Shown here: one piece after another, positions 38,590 to 49,849 of the stretch | How the letters are laid out: each line of letters opens with the position of its first letter | How positions within the stretch are numbered: the first letter of the stretch is position 1 | DNA from: Taudactylus pleione | Lineage: Eukaryota; Chordata; Amphibia; Anura; Myobatrachidae | Assembly (NCBI GenBank): GCA_031769625.1 | Contig: JAUIMM010000171.1 | Coordinates: 2,046,001 to 2,110,000 of the forward strand | Reading direction: 5' to 3' | DNA length: 64,000 bases | Notes under the pieces: model-generated | Databases searched by the model: none | Seen by the model: the letters and a program-made list of their open reading frames with translations, nothing else | Told to the model about the DNA's origin: nothing | Program-made: the position numbers and the translations under genes

Positions 38590-40610
38590 AGGGCTCCTCA
38601 GACCCAAGACTGCAACCGGGACTCAAGGGGACCGATGAGACGGATCCCCGCCTGCGGGAACCCACGTCTATGCGCAGTGGTCTCGGGAGCCAGACCGGAG
38701 GCGCTGATATGAACACTGGTTCATCCGGGACTCCACTAGACCACCAGAGTATTACAATACTGGTGCAGGGCACAGATTAAGGCCAGGAATCTGGTGGTTG
38801 ATGTCAGCATAGGGGAGAAGGCGCTTTCCCTGCGGCCTCTCCCTCTGCTCAGGGCGCCATTCCTCTGCGGTCTTGCCGCCCCTGAGTTGCACCTCCCTTA
38901 CCCTCCGCCCCCTCAGACTCACGGCAGCCATTTTCTGCATTCAGGTCTCCAGGAACGATGGGTCCGGTCTCCCTGTATACCTCTCCCAGAGGCCAGGTTC
39001 TACAGCAATATTTCCTACCAGCCACTGCGGTCTGTGTAGTTGAATTTAGTGACCACTGCAGTTATAGTGTATACTCTGCATTGTATGTGACTTGTGCTAG
39101 CACTGCTGTATGTTTATTTTTCTCAAACAGTCAGCTTATACCTTTCCCTTTCTTTCATTATAACCCTGGAATACTGAGGTTTAGGGAGTTTATTGTATGT
39201 CACATCTACCTATATTTGTGAGGGCTATCACATACTGTATATCTGTGTTGCGCACTACACTGTGCCATATTGTACATATAACTGGGTTGCTCAGTGCACT
39301 GTGCCAGATTGTCTGCTACAATTATCCTTGCAAGATTGTGACTACCTTGGCAGCTTCCAAGACGACGTTCCAGCCCTCTGCATCTACTACGAAGCCTCGG
39401 ATGTCATCCTTTTGGTTCTTTCATCGCCAAGGAAAAGCTAAAGGTCAGTCCTTTCCACGGCATTCGGCATCCACAAAGGCCTCCAAGCCAGGACCAAACA
39501 GGCCTGGGCTACTAGACGTCCACCTACCAAATCTGAGGACAAGCCCTCAGCCTGACGGGGCTCCCAGGGTGGGAGGCTGACTTCTTCAGTTCGCCCAGTT
39601 CTGGCGTCAGACCACCTCAGACGCCTCGGTAAGAGAAGTAATTTCCCACAGATACGCCCTCTCCTGAGGCAGCCCCCCAAGCAGTTCCTTTGCACAGGAC
39701 CTCCATCGGACCCAAGTAAAGTCCTGCACTTCCAGAAGGCCATTCAGTCCTTACAACTCTCGGGGGTAATAATTCCGGTCCCCTCATTACAGAGAGGGAA
39801 GGGCTATTATTCTACCCTTTTCTTGATTCAAAAGTCCATCGGGTTTCATCGGCCTATCCTCAACGTCAAGTCTCTGAACAAATTTATCAGGGTGCCCAGG
39901 TTTTGTATGGAAACCCTTCGCTCTATTGTCCTGGATATGGAGCCTGGGGACTTTATGGTGTCTCTGGGCATTTAGGATGCTTACCTACATGTACCTATAG
40001 CGCCTTCTCATTAACAGTATCTCCGGTTTGCTGTACTACAGCAACATTACCAATTTCAAGCACTGCCTTTGGCACTCGAAGTCGGTCAGCAATGACAGAA
40101 GTGTCCCACATTCTCACATGGGCTGAACACCATCTCCCAGCCATATCCGCAGTGTTCATCCCTGGGATTCTCAATTGGGAGGCGGATTTCCTCAGCCGTC
40201 ACGACGTACATGCAGGGGAATGGTCTCAATACAGAAGTTTTTCAGCTTCTGGTGGACAAATGGGGTCTACCGGACGTGGACCTCAAGGCCTCACGACACA
40301 ACCACAAGCTTCCGGTGTATGGGACGAGGACAAGGGACCCCGACGCAGCCTTCATGGATGCATATCTGTAAAGTGGACCTTCCATTTGGCATACCTCTTT
40401 CCTCTAGTCTCCCTTTTGCCTCGAGTTCTTCAGAAGTTCAAGCGGGAAGGGGGAACGGTCCTGTTGGTAGCTCTGGCTTGGCCCAGACGCCATTGGTACT
40501 CCGATCTTCAAAGTCTCTCCATAGACGTTCCTCTCCAACTTCCTCTATGACCAGACCTGTTGCCTCAGGGTTCCTGTCTACATCTGGACCTGGCCTGTCT
40601 GTATTTGTTT
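38590..40610 (+). mobile_element. Second DIRS-type element, gutted copy
   Basis: The leader (about 38780-39160) matches 28740-29030 (TACCTCTCC..AG, TGTGTAGTTGA, CTGCATTGTATGTGACT). Most of gag is missing; the gag tail (SFPRHSASTKASKPGP) is at 39450-39500. The order leader-gag tail-RT-RNase H end is that of the intact element, but no ITR, recombinase or internal complementary region remains. Confidence 0.85.
39440..40605 (+). pseudogene. DIRS gag tail / RT / RNase H fragments
   Basis: RT fingers blocks are readable near 39830-39990 (equivalents of NLKALNK, METLRSI and EPGDYMVSL, here with MEPGDFMVSL) followed by a stop (GHL...) and then an abrupt jump at about 40075 from the FxALPFG position to RNase H sequence (VSHILTWAEHHLPAISAVFI, NWEADFLSRHDVHAGEW). 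The YLDD box and first RNase H Asp lie in the deleted part. Similarity ends at about 40605, where the intact copy starts its recombinase frame. Confidence 0.85.
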
Positions 40611-41110
40611 ATTTAAAACAGAGTTGCAACAAGAACATAAAAATTATATAAAATCATATAATAAAATATTGTTGCATGTTTTATTTCAAGGATATAACCT
40701 CGTTAATATCAACTGTGTTTGTTTAATTCTGTCAAATAGGTGTCTAGTTTAGACCGCCAGCAAGCTGAGTAGGTCACATTTTCTTCACCTTGAACTAGTG
40801 GCATGGATAATGATGAAACATTGATCCAGCACATTCTTGGACATGCTATAGAGTTCTCTGAAATATACAGACAAGCATACAAATCAGACAAGCATGATGT
40901 GGGCTTCAAAATGAATATTTTTAACTATTGGAGTATGAATGAAGAGGGTTCAGTGATCGCGATGAGCAAAACAATTAGTGGGTCCCAGGGACCCCTCACT
41001 TTAAAAAATTGGGGTCCTATCCCTCTTTCTGGCTTCCATCGCATATTATGATACAATGCTGCGGGAAGATAGCAGTTGGGGTATAGGGGGTTACCCCAAC
41101 TACTGCTATT
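40611..41110. other. Unassigned stretch before the large inverted repeat
   Basis: An 82-codon frame at 40803-41051 (MDNDETLIQHILGHAIEFSE...) has no family I recognise, and its end lies in the GGTCCC...TTTAAAAAATTGGG repeat seen again at 43165-43200. Probably not a gene. Confidence 0.3.
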
Positions 41111-42096
41111 CTCCGTATTCAATTTGAAAGTAGGCGAAAACGGGACCCGGCGAAACTTGAACAGGCGGAAAGTACTGTCAGATTTGGGGAAATCAGCCTG
41201 ACACCCCCCAAAAGATGCTCAGACATGGGGGTTAGCGATGGTACCCCCTGATTTGGCTTGCGGAAGGTATTTGGTGTTTTTAAATGGGTTCAATAGCTGC
41301 TAAATAGCGTTTTTCTATAAGTGGTATTTTTTGCAGAAAATAAGTTATCCCAGAAAATTTGGGGTACTAGAAAATGGGGGTCAGCATATTTTAAAGTTGC
41401 TAAAGTTAAGTTGAAAAAATCGTGCAAAATCCACCTGCCGCAAGCACCTGCAATGAAAAAAAACACATGGGGCATACTTGGGCCCCCCCAGAGTCAAGTT
41501 CGCTAGTTATTAACTTTGTCCCCCAACATTTTTTTTTTCACCCCCAAATTCAAAGTGTCCTTACAAAATGTTTTGACACAGTTTACGTTTGGGGGACTGT
41601 CTGAAGGCTGCACGGGGGTTCCTGCAACATTGCACCCCAAAACCCTAATTCTGCACTTTTTTCCGCCTGCTATTCATAGGCAAAACTTTTCCGCCTATTA
41701 CATTGCATTGACTTTCCGCCTAGGCGGAAAGTCTTTCAAATTGAATACGGAGTTAAGTCAAAACAGGCGAAAATGATGTCATCGGCGAAAAAGCATCGCG
41801 GAAATGGACTTTTCGCCTCAAATTGAATACAGGCCTTAAATGGAGAAGTTCCCGATAGCAACCAGTCAACTCTCATTTTTCTAGCCAAGTTTATAAAATG
41901 ACAGTTAGACGCTAGCTGATTGGCTGCTATGGCAACCTCCAATTTCCCTCCCTCTAAGATTTGATAAATCTCCCCCAGATATTGTGAAACTACTAGCCCC
42001 ACCCTGCTTTTCCGGATAGTTGCTAGATGGCAGGGTATGCTGAGACTTGTAGTTTCACAACACCTAGAGTCACAGGTTGTCCAGACCTGCTTTAGT
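41111..42096 (+). repeat. Left arm (~985 bp) of a large inverted repeat
   Basis: Contains, in order, a family C MITE (to about 41835), a GATAGCAACCAGTCAACTCT...TTTGATAAATCTCCCCC repeat and a GTGAAACTAC...CTTGTAGTTTCACAAC palindromic repeat. The reverse complement of the whole series is at 44125-45101 with small indels. Because three independent repeats share one order, the arms arose by inverted duplication of a segment and not by separate insertions. Confidence 0.85.
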
Positions 42097-42099
42097 TAG

Positions 42100-42620
42100 T
42101 TGTTGGGGTTAGTAGTTGGGGTAGAGATAGAGATAGAGGCAGGGAGACGTTTGGGGTTTGGACAGGCAGTGCTGGGGGCAGGGAGGAGGTATGTGCAGAC
42201 TGCAGTTGGGAAAGTGCTGGGGGGCAAGGATGGAGCTACCGGCAGACAGTGCTAAGGGTAGGGGGTAAGGGTAGAAATCATCTGGGACAGCATTGGAGCA
42301 AGGAGGGGGATAGGGGCAGGCAGTACTGGGGACAGGGAGGAGGTAGATAGCAGCTAAGACAGTTCCTCTGGTGCAAGGATTACGTTAGGGGCAGGCACTA
42401 CGGGGTAGGGAGGGGGCAAGGGTAGATAGAAGCTGGGCAGGACTGAGGGGCAAGGATGGGGTTAGGTTAGGAGTAGGGAAGGGGTAAGGGTAGATAGCAG
42501 CTGGGGCAGTACTGGGGAGATGGGGTATGGATGGAGAGTAGCTGGGGCAAGCAGGTGCTTAGGGACAGGCAGTACTGGGGGTAGTACTCTAAGGCACTGC
42601 AGGCACAGGGGACACAAACT
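42100..42620. repeat. G-rich degenerate minisatellite
   Basis: GGGGCAGGCAGTACTGGGG, GGGTAGGGAGGGGG and AAGGGTAGATAGCAGCTGGG recur with a loose 55-110-bp period. G runs of three to six make this a possible G-quadruplex tract on the plus strand (inference). Confidence 0.6.
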
Positions 42621-42759
42621 ACTGCCGGGGAGACACATCTACACATACAGGATCATAGCCATAAGCCTAACCATCTCTCCTGGCCTAGATGCAATGCAGG
42701 GGAGTGTAGGCAGACAGACCAGACCAAATATCATGGGGCAGTGACAGAGTGCAGCGCTT

Positions 42760-43165
42760 ACCTTTGCGGAGGAGGAGGGTGGCTGCACAGTACTGGGTGA
42801 GTCGGGGCAGTCTCTGCGGCGGCTACAGGGAACAGTGCGTCCTGTGGAGGATGCAGAGGCACCGCAGGAGACCGACCTGAGCTGGAGGAAAGAGACCAGC
42901 AGATCGACGCGCTGCGCTGGCGGGCTCAGAGAGGGGGAGGAAGACACTGCAGGTTGCAATTGGCTAAAGAGACAAAGCCAGTGATTGGTTGGAGGTGCTG
43001 CTGCTGCTTCTCCCGGGGAGTGGGCGGAGCCTGGCTGTCCTGATGCCTGGTCGGAGCTGCCTGGAGATTGGGTGAGTTGCGGGGACAAGATGTAGATGAG
43101 GAAACTATGCCGGTGGCTATTGGTTGTGAGGACGCCGCAGCTGGCGATGATTGGCTGCACATAGC
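42760..43165 (-). promoter_or_regulatory. CCAAT/GC-box cluster, promoter-like
   Basis: Four ATTGG (inverted CCAAT) boxes at 42959, 42984, 43119 and 43150, and GGGCGG at 43022, lie in a GC-rich segment between the arms of the inverted repeat. The 228-codon minus-strand frame across it has no family signal. It may be a promoter module of a repeat or a true regulatory element; expression data would be needed. Confidence 0.35.
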
Positions 43166-43209
43166 GCGTCCTGCGGGACCCACTTGGTTTTAAAAATTGG
43201 GTCCCCAAC

Positions 43210-44124
43210 AGCCTGTAGTGCGTATTTTGCGAACCCTGGGGTTTATGGAGGGTGTTTTTGTATGTTTTTAAGCGATACAGGGGTAGATGCAAAGCGCCCC
43301 TGTCATTTACCGCCCAGACCCCCAATCATATATCAGGGAGAAGCGGTATCAGCGCACATAACGTGCACTGATACCACTTCATACATCTCCACCCAAAATC
43401 CTGTTAGCATTATTGGACATGTGGCAATATATTATACGTCACTTACTGTAATAATTGTACAGTGTATGGGCACTATTCACTTCAATGACACGTGAAACAG
43501 ACAAAGCACTTAGTAAAATATAAACCAGTTTCACTGTCAGATTACCTACTTTACACACCTACGTCAATCAGATTTCTTAGAAGTGATTAGATGCTAGAAA
43601 GTAGCGGTAACACGTTGTGTTCACAAGTTTTCATTGCTATTAAAATAACTATGTTCGTAAGTAGTGGCTAATCCCCTCTTCTAAAGAAAAAAAGCTTCAA
43701 ACAATGAAGCTCCCGGCCACCTGGAAGATTGGGCAAGTCTCTTCCCGAGTCAGCCGCCATCTGCCCACAAGATGCCCGGTGTAACCGGGATGCAATTTAC
43801 ACTGAATTGTGTCATTGTGCCGCCTCACCCCCCAATTCACAATGCTGTGAACGGCATAATATAGCTGGGGCGGGTGTTCACGCCTCTAACCCCCCCCCCC
43901 CATCCCCATGCTTGAGCCGACCTGGCTGCTTTCTTCCCGGATGGGGTGGCCAGGAAGTCGGCAAGTATGTATAACATGTTTGGTGTCTCCCTATAAATTA
44001 CACAGTGATACAGTGAGTTTGGCTTTTCACCCAACCAGTAAGACAAGTAAAAGTTTACATTTTCCAGTAACCTACAGTGCAAAAGGTTAATCTGTATAGC
44101 GCTGATATTGCTCAGTGCTAACAC
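43210..44124. other. Remainder of the inverted-repeat spacer
   Basis: Contains a possible MITE remnant around 43730-43915 (GCCGCCATCTGCCC..., a C run at 43892) but no clear ends. No gene. Confidence 0.3.
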
Positions 44125-45101
44125 ACTAAAGCAGGTCTGGACAATCTGTGACTCTCTAGGTGTTGTGAAACTACAAGTCCCAGCATACCCTGCCATCTAG
44201 CAACTATCCGGAAAAGCATGGTGGGGCTAGTAGTTTCACAATATCTGGGGGGAGATTTATCAAATCTTAGAGGGAGGGAAAGTGGAGGTTGCCACAGCAG
44301 CCAATCAGCTAGCTTCTGTCATTTTATAAACTTGGCTAGAAAAATGAGAGGAGCTGACTGGTTGCTATCGGGAACGTCTCCATTTAAGGCCCGTATTGAA
44401 TTTGAAGCAAAAAGTACGTATCTGCGCTACTTTTTCGCCGATGTAATTTTCGCCTATTTTGACTTTACTCCGTATTCAATTTGAAAAACTTTCCGCCTAG
44501 ATGGAAAGTCAATGCAATGTAATAGGCGGAAAAGTTTTGCCTATGAATAGCAGGCGGAAAAAAGTGCAGAATTGGGGTTTTGGGGTGCAACCTTGCGGGA
44601 ACCCCCGTGCAGCCTTCAGACAGTCCCCCAATCACTTTGAATTTGGGGGCGAAAAAAGAAAAAGTTGTGGGACAAAGTTAATAACTAGCGAACTTGAGTC
44701 TGGGGGGGTCCCCAAGTATGCCCCTTTGGGTTTTTTCTTTGCAGGTGCTTGCGGCAGGTGGATTTTTCACGATTTTTTTTAACTTAACTTTAGCAACTTT
44801 AAAATATGCTGGCCCCCATTTTCAAGTACCCCAAATTTGCTGGGATAACTTATTTTCTGCAAAAAATACTCCTGAATACTATTCTGCACCACTTATAGAA
44901 AAACGCTATTTAGCAGCTATTGAACCCATTTAAAAACACCAAATACCTTCAGCAAGCCAAATCAGGGGGTACCATAGCTAACCTCCATGTCGGAGCATTT
45001 TTTGGGGGGTGTCAGGCTGATTTCCCCAAATCTGACAGTACTTTCCGCCTGTTCAAGTTTCGCCGGGTCCCGTTTTCACCTACTTTCAAATTGAATACGG
45101 G
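44125..45101 (-). repeat. Right arm (~977 bp) of the large inverted repeat
   Basis: Reverse complement of 41111-42096. The family C MITE in this arm continues beyond the arm to about 45211, whereas the left-arm MITE is cut at 41111, so the left copy was trimmed during or after the duplication. Confidence 0.85.
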
Positions 45102-45211
45102 GAATATCTGGCACGCACGCAATACTTTTCCGCCTACAAAACTCGCGATGTAGGAGAAAAGTCCGGGAGGCGGAAGAGTACCGCGGGTCCGCTCAAATTG
45201 AATACGGCTCC
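44388..45211. mobile_element. MITE family C, complete copy in the right arm
   Basis: Starts GGCCCGTATTGAATTTGAAG after TTTAA and ends CTCAAATTGAATACGGCTCC. Internal ATTCAATTTGAAA and TTTCAAATTGAATACGG repeat the terminal words about 80-110 bp from each end, the same double-ended structure as copy 1. Confidence 0.7.
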
Positions 45212-46080
45212 AAGTGGGAAATGTTCATCCCTGCAACACCCGATTCATTGCTCATAGGAAATGTTGTGTGCAACATCTTTAGAACGTAATTGCTCCCATG
45301 TGATTAAATAGTTGTTCCCCTTTCACTTCAATGTGTCAGAACAGAGTGATTTGAATGTTATGAATGCTAGCACTTTTTTGCCTGGAAATGGGTTAGAGTT
45401 CACCAACATCAATGTAAATGCTGTCGGAACTTTTAGGTTATATGCTTTTCGCAGTCATGAAAAGTGCTTTTGATTATAGGGTTCTAGTCAAGCTTCAGTA
45501 GTCAGAATCACTCAGGCAGAAAACCAAGTGTTACTTGTGTGTGTATATGAATACTATATATAGTAAGCCGTTCATCTAGATTAAGCTGAACTAATTTTAC
45601 AAGACGTTTGTGGTATATTGAAAACATATAGAAATTTCTGCTATGTTATTAAACCTTGCCTCATCGCACAGTGTGGTTAGTGGTTACCACTCTCAGAATA
45701 AGTCTCTAATCCAGAAATGTAAAACTGCTATATTTAAACAGTTTATGTAGAATACTATTATTAATAAGCTCTATACTGTATATTATGAGCACCGCAATAA
45801 ATTCTAAAGCTTCTGTTGGATCCTATGGTCCTTAAGGAGTATATTCTGTTGAAGTGAAATTTATATAGACCTCAGTTGTAAATCAAAACTTTCATCCTTA
45901 CACTGCTGTTTTCATTCATATTAATGCAATAACTATTATAATTTCCACAGCCCCTAACATTGCTTATTCCATAACTCGTCCTAACAAAGTAGATTAAGCA
46001 TACCTCACACCACTATTTTGAATTGAGATGGATGCTGTGGATTGGCTGTGTGCACCAGATATTTAGTCATGTTCAGGTCA
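45212..46080. other. Apparently unique AT-rich stretch
   Basis: No element ends, no tandem repeats, no exon-like frame. One of the few long non-repeat-looking pieces in the window. Confidence 0.4.
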
Positions 46081-46084
46081 CATA

Positions 46085-46420
46085 CACGGCCAGGGCTGTA
46101 GTGAGGCAGGTCGGGCCCTGGTTATTTTTTGGGAGCGTGGGTTAATGGCAGTAGCGTGGGTTAATGCCTTCTTAAAAAAAGTTACCATTTTTTTGTTTTC
46201 GCTGCACCGCGAAACAGTGTCCCTGGTCCCATTGCAGCTCAGCAGCGTGTGCTGGGCTGAGGAGTGACACTGCCAGTCACTGACAGGTAAGGAAGATGGG
46301 GGGAGGGCGGCGGACCAGGGCCCCCACTGGGCCTTTCCATCAAGCCCAGTACACGCTCCCCCTTCCCGGCACCTAGAATCAGGATTGTCCCTCTTCATTC
46401 GGGACAGTTGGGAAGTAAGG
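46085..46420 (+). repeat. GC-rich interspersed repeat with donor-like site
   Basis: GTAGCGTGGGTTAATG is duplicated (46133, 46151 area); CACTGACAGGTAAGGAAG (46279-46296) holds a consensus 5' splice site; the right part contains CGGGACAGTTGGGAAGTA as in the repeat at 2745. Boundaries uncertain. Confidence 0.4.
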
Positions 46421-46664
46421 AGCAGTACTAGTAAGTTGCCCTGCCTCTTCTCCAGAAGGTAGACAACATATGTCTTTCCTCTGTTCTGTAGTTTACTGAT
46501 GTAAATACACCCAGCTCCTTGAATGCCGCAGCAGGCCACCCACACATTGAGACAGAGTTCAGTCACTAGCATTGCATTTAGGAGCAGAATTTGTCATAAC
46601 AGGCCAATTTATCAAAGGCTGAATAAGCACTATTACAACGGAGGGATCTTTATGAATGACCTAA

Positions 46665-47075
46665 GTCCTGCGGTTCAAATCCCGACGCCGGAAGACCGGC
46701 AGCAGTGTAAATCCCGACAGGTAAGTAAATACACTATCACTAAGCCTCCCCCCCCTAACCCTCCCTTAGGGGTGCCTAACCTCCCCCCTAGTGCCTAACC
46801 CTAACTTCCCCCCATAAGTACCTAAACCTAACCCTCCCAGTGGGGTGCCTAACCCTAAGTCCCCCACAGGAGCCCCTAACCTAACCCTCTCCTGCGCGGC
46901 TGTCCGCACCTGCTGCCCGGTTTACCTTCGTTCGGTATGCCGGGCGTCAGGCTCCCGGCATAGGTGTAATGGTAGGCATCGGGATTTTGACGCCTTTCAT
47001 TAGTACCCTGTCGGGCTTGCACAGTCGGGAAGCCGGCGGTCGGCATTTCGACCGTCGGCTTCCTGACTGCATACC
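46665..47075 (+). repeat. Telomere-like-core repeat family, copy 2
   Basis: Left end AAATCCCGACGCCGGAAGAC, then CCGACAGGTAAGTAAATAC (46713-46731, donor-like), then a CCTAACCCTCCC tract (46745-46890), then palindromic GCCGGCGGTCGGCATTTCGA and CCGTCGGCTTCCTGACTGCA near the right end. Same order as 16385-16810 in reverse. Confidence 0.7.
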
Positions 47076-47079
47076 ACAA

Positions 47080-47670
47080 CGGAGATAAGGCTTTACTTTT
47101 TATTTTGGCCTCTACAATAAAGGTTTGCAGTTAACAACACCACAGCTAGAAGTTGCCGGAGGCGGTAAGACTTTCATGAGGAAGGCTATTTAACAAGTAT
47201 TGTGGCAGTACTTCTGAGTTGAGAGCAAAAGCAAAAGAAGCAAGTAACTGCACCTGAACAAATCAAACATTTGTTTTTGCATGCAGGGTAAATACTGGCT
47301 GCTTTTGCATATTAACCACAAATGTTGGAAAGCTTTATGTTTACACTGTAATTTTAGATTTGAGCTAAGACACGTCCCTACCAAATCTATAAAGCTTTTT
47401 GCATACTTGACTCTCCCCACCAGCAGTGCAGCATGATTTTGCCAAGTTGCAAAGTTACTTGGTATTTTTGCTTTGCTCACAACTGAGCATCGGCCCCTAC
47501 ATGTTTTGTTATACAAATGAAAATCATTAAAGATGCTTTATTCTTCAAATAAACAATTTTTAATGTACGCAGGTGTTTTATTATTCTGTAAATTTTCTTA
47601 AAAAAATGTTATCTAGTTTTTACTTTCTTTTTGTATTTTAGTGGAACTGAAACCCAAAATCTGCATTTCA
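47080..47670. other. Unassigned AT-rich stretch
   Basis: No repeats or coding seen. Ends at the inverted flanks of the next element. Confidence 0.35.
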
Positions 47671-47671
47671 G

Positions 47672-48330
47672 ATAGATGCATGTGTGAGCTGGCTAGCCAA
47701 CTTACACACATATAGTGGAATATGGGGGTCATTCAGACCCACTCGCGAGCGGCTGTCCGCTCGCAAGTGGGTCGATGGTCCCCACTGCGCATGCGCACGA
47801 CGGAGGGAGCTCCGTCGTGCGCATGCGCGAGACCCGACGAGCGAAGGACCTTCCTTCGCTCGGAGTGTCTCATCAAAGGGGGCGTGCTGTCGATGGTGAC
47901 TGACAGCACGCCCCCTTTGGTGGGCGTGCCTGCCAGACGGAGGCGTTCCCTAACGTCTGAAGCCGGCCCCACTGACATCACTAGTGATGTCAGTGGGAGT
48001 GATTTTGGCTCTGATAGAGCCAAAATCACTCCTGACCTTGCGGTTGAAAAACCCAACCGCAGGCTTTTACTCGCAGTTCCGATGGTCGCGATGGTCAAGA
48101 CCATCGCGACCATCATTCTGCACGCTCGTATATGCTGTGGGTGGTGACCCACAGCTATACGAGCGTCCAGGAGGACGCTCCATATTAATGGAGGTGGGCC
48201 CTGATTCAGAGCGAGCGCTCTGGTCAGAGCGTCCGCCTCTGAATCAGGGCCTATGTGTGTAAGTTGGCTAGCCAGCTCACACATACATCTATCTGCATAC
48301 ATGCTAGCCAGCTCCCACATGCATCTATCT
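47672..48330. mobile_element. Palindromic element whose loop holds copy A4
   Basis: CAGATAGATGCATGTGTGAGCTGGCTAGCC... (47672-47712) is the reverse complement of ...GGCTAGCCAGCTCACACATACATCTATCTG (48255-48295). Removing the MITE leaves an almost perfect hairpin. A second partial right arm (ATGCTAGCCAGCTCCCACAT) follows at 48300-48330. Confidence 0.75.
47724..48251 (+). mobile_element. Serial-hairpin MITE family A, copy A4
   Basis: GGGGGTCATTCAGACCCACTC to CTCTGAATCAGGGCC with TAT on both sides (47721-47723 and 48252-48254). It retains the 30-bp palindrome CCACTGACATCACTAGTGAT..., but the stem around 48046-48067 (GAAAAACCC...GGCTTTT) has lost perfect pairing. Confidence 0.9.
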
Positions 48331-48589
48331 GCATAGACTGGTTTGGCAAACCATTAGGGCAGGGCTATTTTTCAGGCAGAATTGACCGAAACACCATTCC
48401 TGAACAATGAAGTCATCAGGAACGGTGTTCCGGAAACCGTATGTCAGCATGAAACATAGGGATTCAGGTGACAGATCGTGGACCGTCAGCCAGCCAGGCA
48501 TGGAGATTGAGTTGAGGCATTTTGAATTTGGTGCAGACAGCGAGCCAATCGCAGCTTGCGTACTGGCAGCCAATTGGAGCGGCTGCTGC

Positions 48590-49062
48590 TTCTCTGCCCT
48601 GTGCACCCCCCACTAGTCCAGCCTTCCATGCCCTGTGCCCCCCCCCCCCCAGGTCTAGTCTTCCCTGCCCTGTGCCCTCCCCCATTAAGGTCCAGCCTTC
48701 CCCCCACCATCTGTGCCCCCTATATGTCCAGCCCTCCCTTTCCTGCAATCCCCTTAGTCTTGACCTCCCTGCCTTGTACCCCCAAGATCCAGCCCTTCAT
48801 ACCACCTTTGGTCCAGCTCCCCCTGCCCTGTATCCTCCAGGTCCAGTCTTCTCTGTCCTGTGACCCTCCAGTTGCAGCCCTCCCATATCCACACATCCCT
48901 GGTCTCCCATATATTGCCCCCACCATCCCCCTGGGCACACACCACCCACCTTTCCCCTGTGCCCTTCACCAACCTTTTTTCCTCTTGCCCTGACCCTCAT
49001 CCTGCCACCCTCATTTGTCTTCCACTTCTCCCTTATTCATCCCTTACCATCCTCCTCCTACT
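48590..49062. repeat. C-rich degenerate minisatellite
   Basis: Imperfect repeats of CCCTGTGCCCCCC...AGGTCCAGCCTTCCCTG, period about 40-50 bp, from 48595 to about 49060. The long proline-rich frames on the plus strand are products of this array. Confidence 0.75.
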
Positions 49063-49225
49063 CTTCTACTGAAGGTTTTGGAGTACTGCTGACGGCAATG
49101 TGAAGCGACGTGGAGAAACCTGAGCATGGCAGCTAAGCCTGGCCGTCGGAATGCGGGGGAGGGCAAGGGGGCAGCCTTCCCCCTCCATACATGTAAAAGG
49201 AGCGGCGGCCACGGGAGCGGTCAGA

Positions 49226-49405
49226 TGCTGTGCTGTATAGCAATAGGCTGAACGGCCCCTGCACCACATGGAGGAGGAGGTGTAATGTGCGGTATTTATG
49301 TTAAAACACTGCACATTGCACTTCCTCCTCCGTGCGGTGCAGGGGCTATGCAGTCTATTGCTATAAAGCATAGCCCCAGCGTTCCGAAGACCCTGCAGGT
49401 AAGCA
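49226..49405. repeat. Hairpin repeat followed by donor-like site
   Basis: GCCCCTGCACCACATGGAGGAGG pairs imperfectly with CCTCCTCCGTGCGGTGCAGGGG, and TATAGCAATAG with CTATTGCTATA. It is followed by ACCCTGCAGGTAAGCAC (49391-49407). Confidence 0.6.
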
Positions 49406-49523
49406 CAATCTTCTGATTTAAATAATGTTTTACCTCTAACGCTGCTATCACTGGCGACAACCCTGATGACAGTAAAATTTGCCAGTTTTCTCCAGTAAAG
49501 GCTTCCTCATATGAACTGCACAT

Positions 49524-49642
49524 TTTATGTGGCTCTGGTTTTTCCAAATTATTTTATGCGGCTCTGGCTTTTTCAATGTATTTTAGGTGGATCTGGTTTT
49601 TTTCAGTGTATTTTATGTAAATCAGGCTTTTTTTTTTTTCAA
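49524..49642. repeat. ~29-bp tandem repeat, 4 copies
   Basis: ATTTTATGTGGCTCTGGTTTTT-type units start at about 49524, 49552, 49580 and 49610, the last running into a T tract. Confidence 0.75.
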
Positions 49643-49678
49643 TATAGTCTATTTATTTTTGAAAACAATACAAAATAA

Positions 49679-49682
<4 letters not shown>

Positions 49683-49724
<42 letters not shown>

Positions 49725-49730
49725 ATATAT
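49683..49730. repeat. TA microsatellite
   Basis: Uninterrupted TA dinucleotides for about 30 bp, followed by a short imperfect TATATTATATAA stretch. Confidence 0.95.
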
Positions 49731-49849
49731 ATTCAAAACCTAACAAAATGTAATAAAGACATTTTGTTTCCAGAAAGCAGGTTCTCCCAAGTACCAGCAT
49801 GCGGGGGAGGTTTTCTGGAAACTCTGGTTATCCTGTAAAGGATAATATT

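Noticed and set aside
40803..41051. 82-residue frame MDNDETLIQHILGHAIEFSE... as a host exon
   Set aside because: Unknown family, no splice-site pair, and its C-terminal third is translated from an interspersed repeat also present near 43170.
42639..43325. 228-residue minus-strand frame in the inverted-repeat spacer
   Set aside because: Low-complexity Ser/Pro/Ala-rich, no domain, and it coincides with a CpG-rich CCAAT-box cluster. A short host gene is not excluded but nothing supports it.
46745..46890. True interstitial telomere (TTAGGG array)
   Set aside because: Units are irregular CCTAACCCTCCC-type words interrupted by other sequence and flanked by repeat-family ends; it is not a perfect hexamer array.
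48522..49000. Proline-rich plus-strand proteins (113 and 145 residues)
   Set aside because: They arise from the C-rich minisatellite at 48590-49062.
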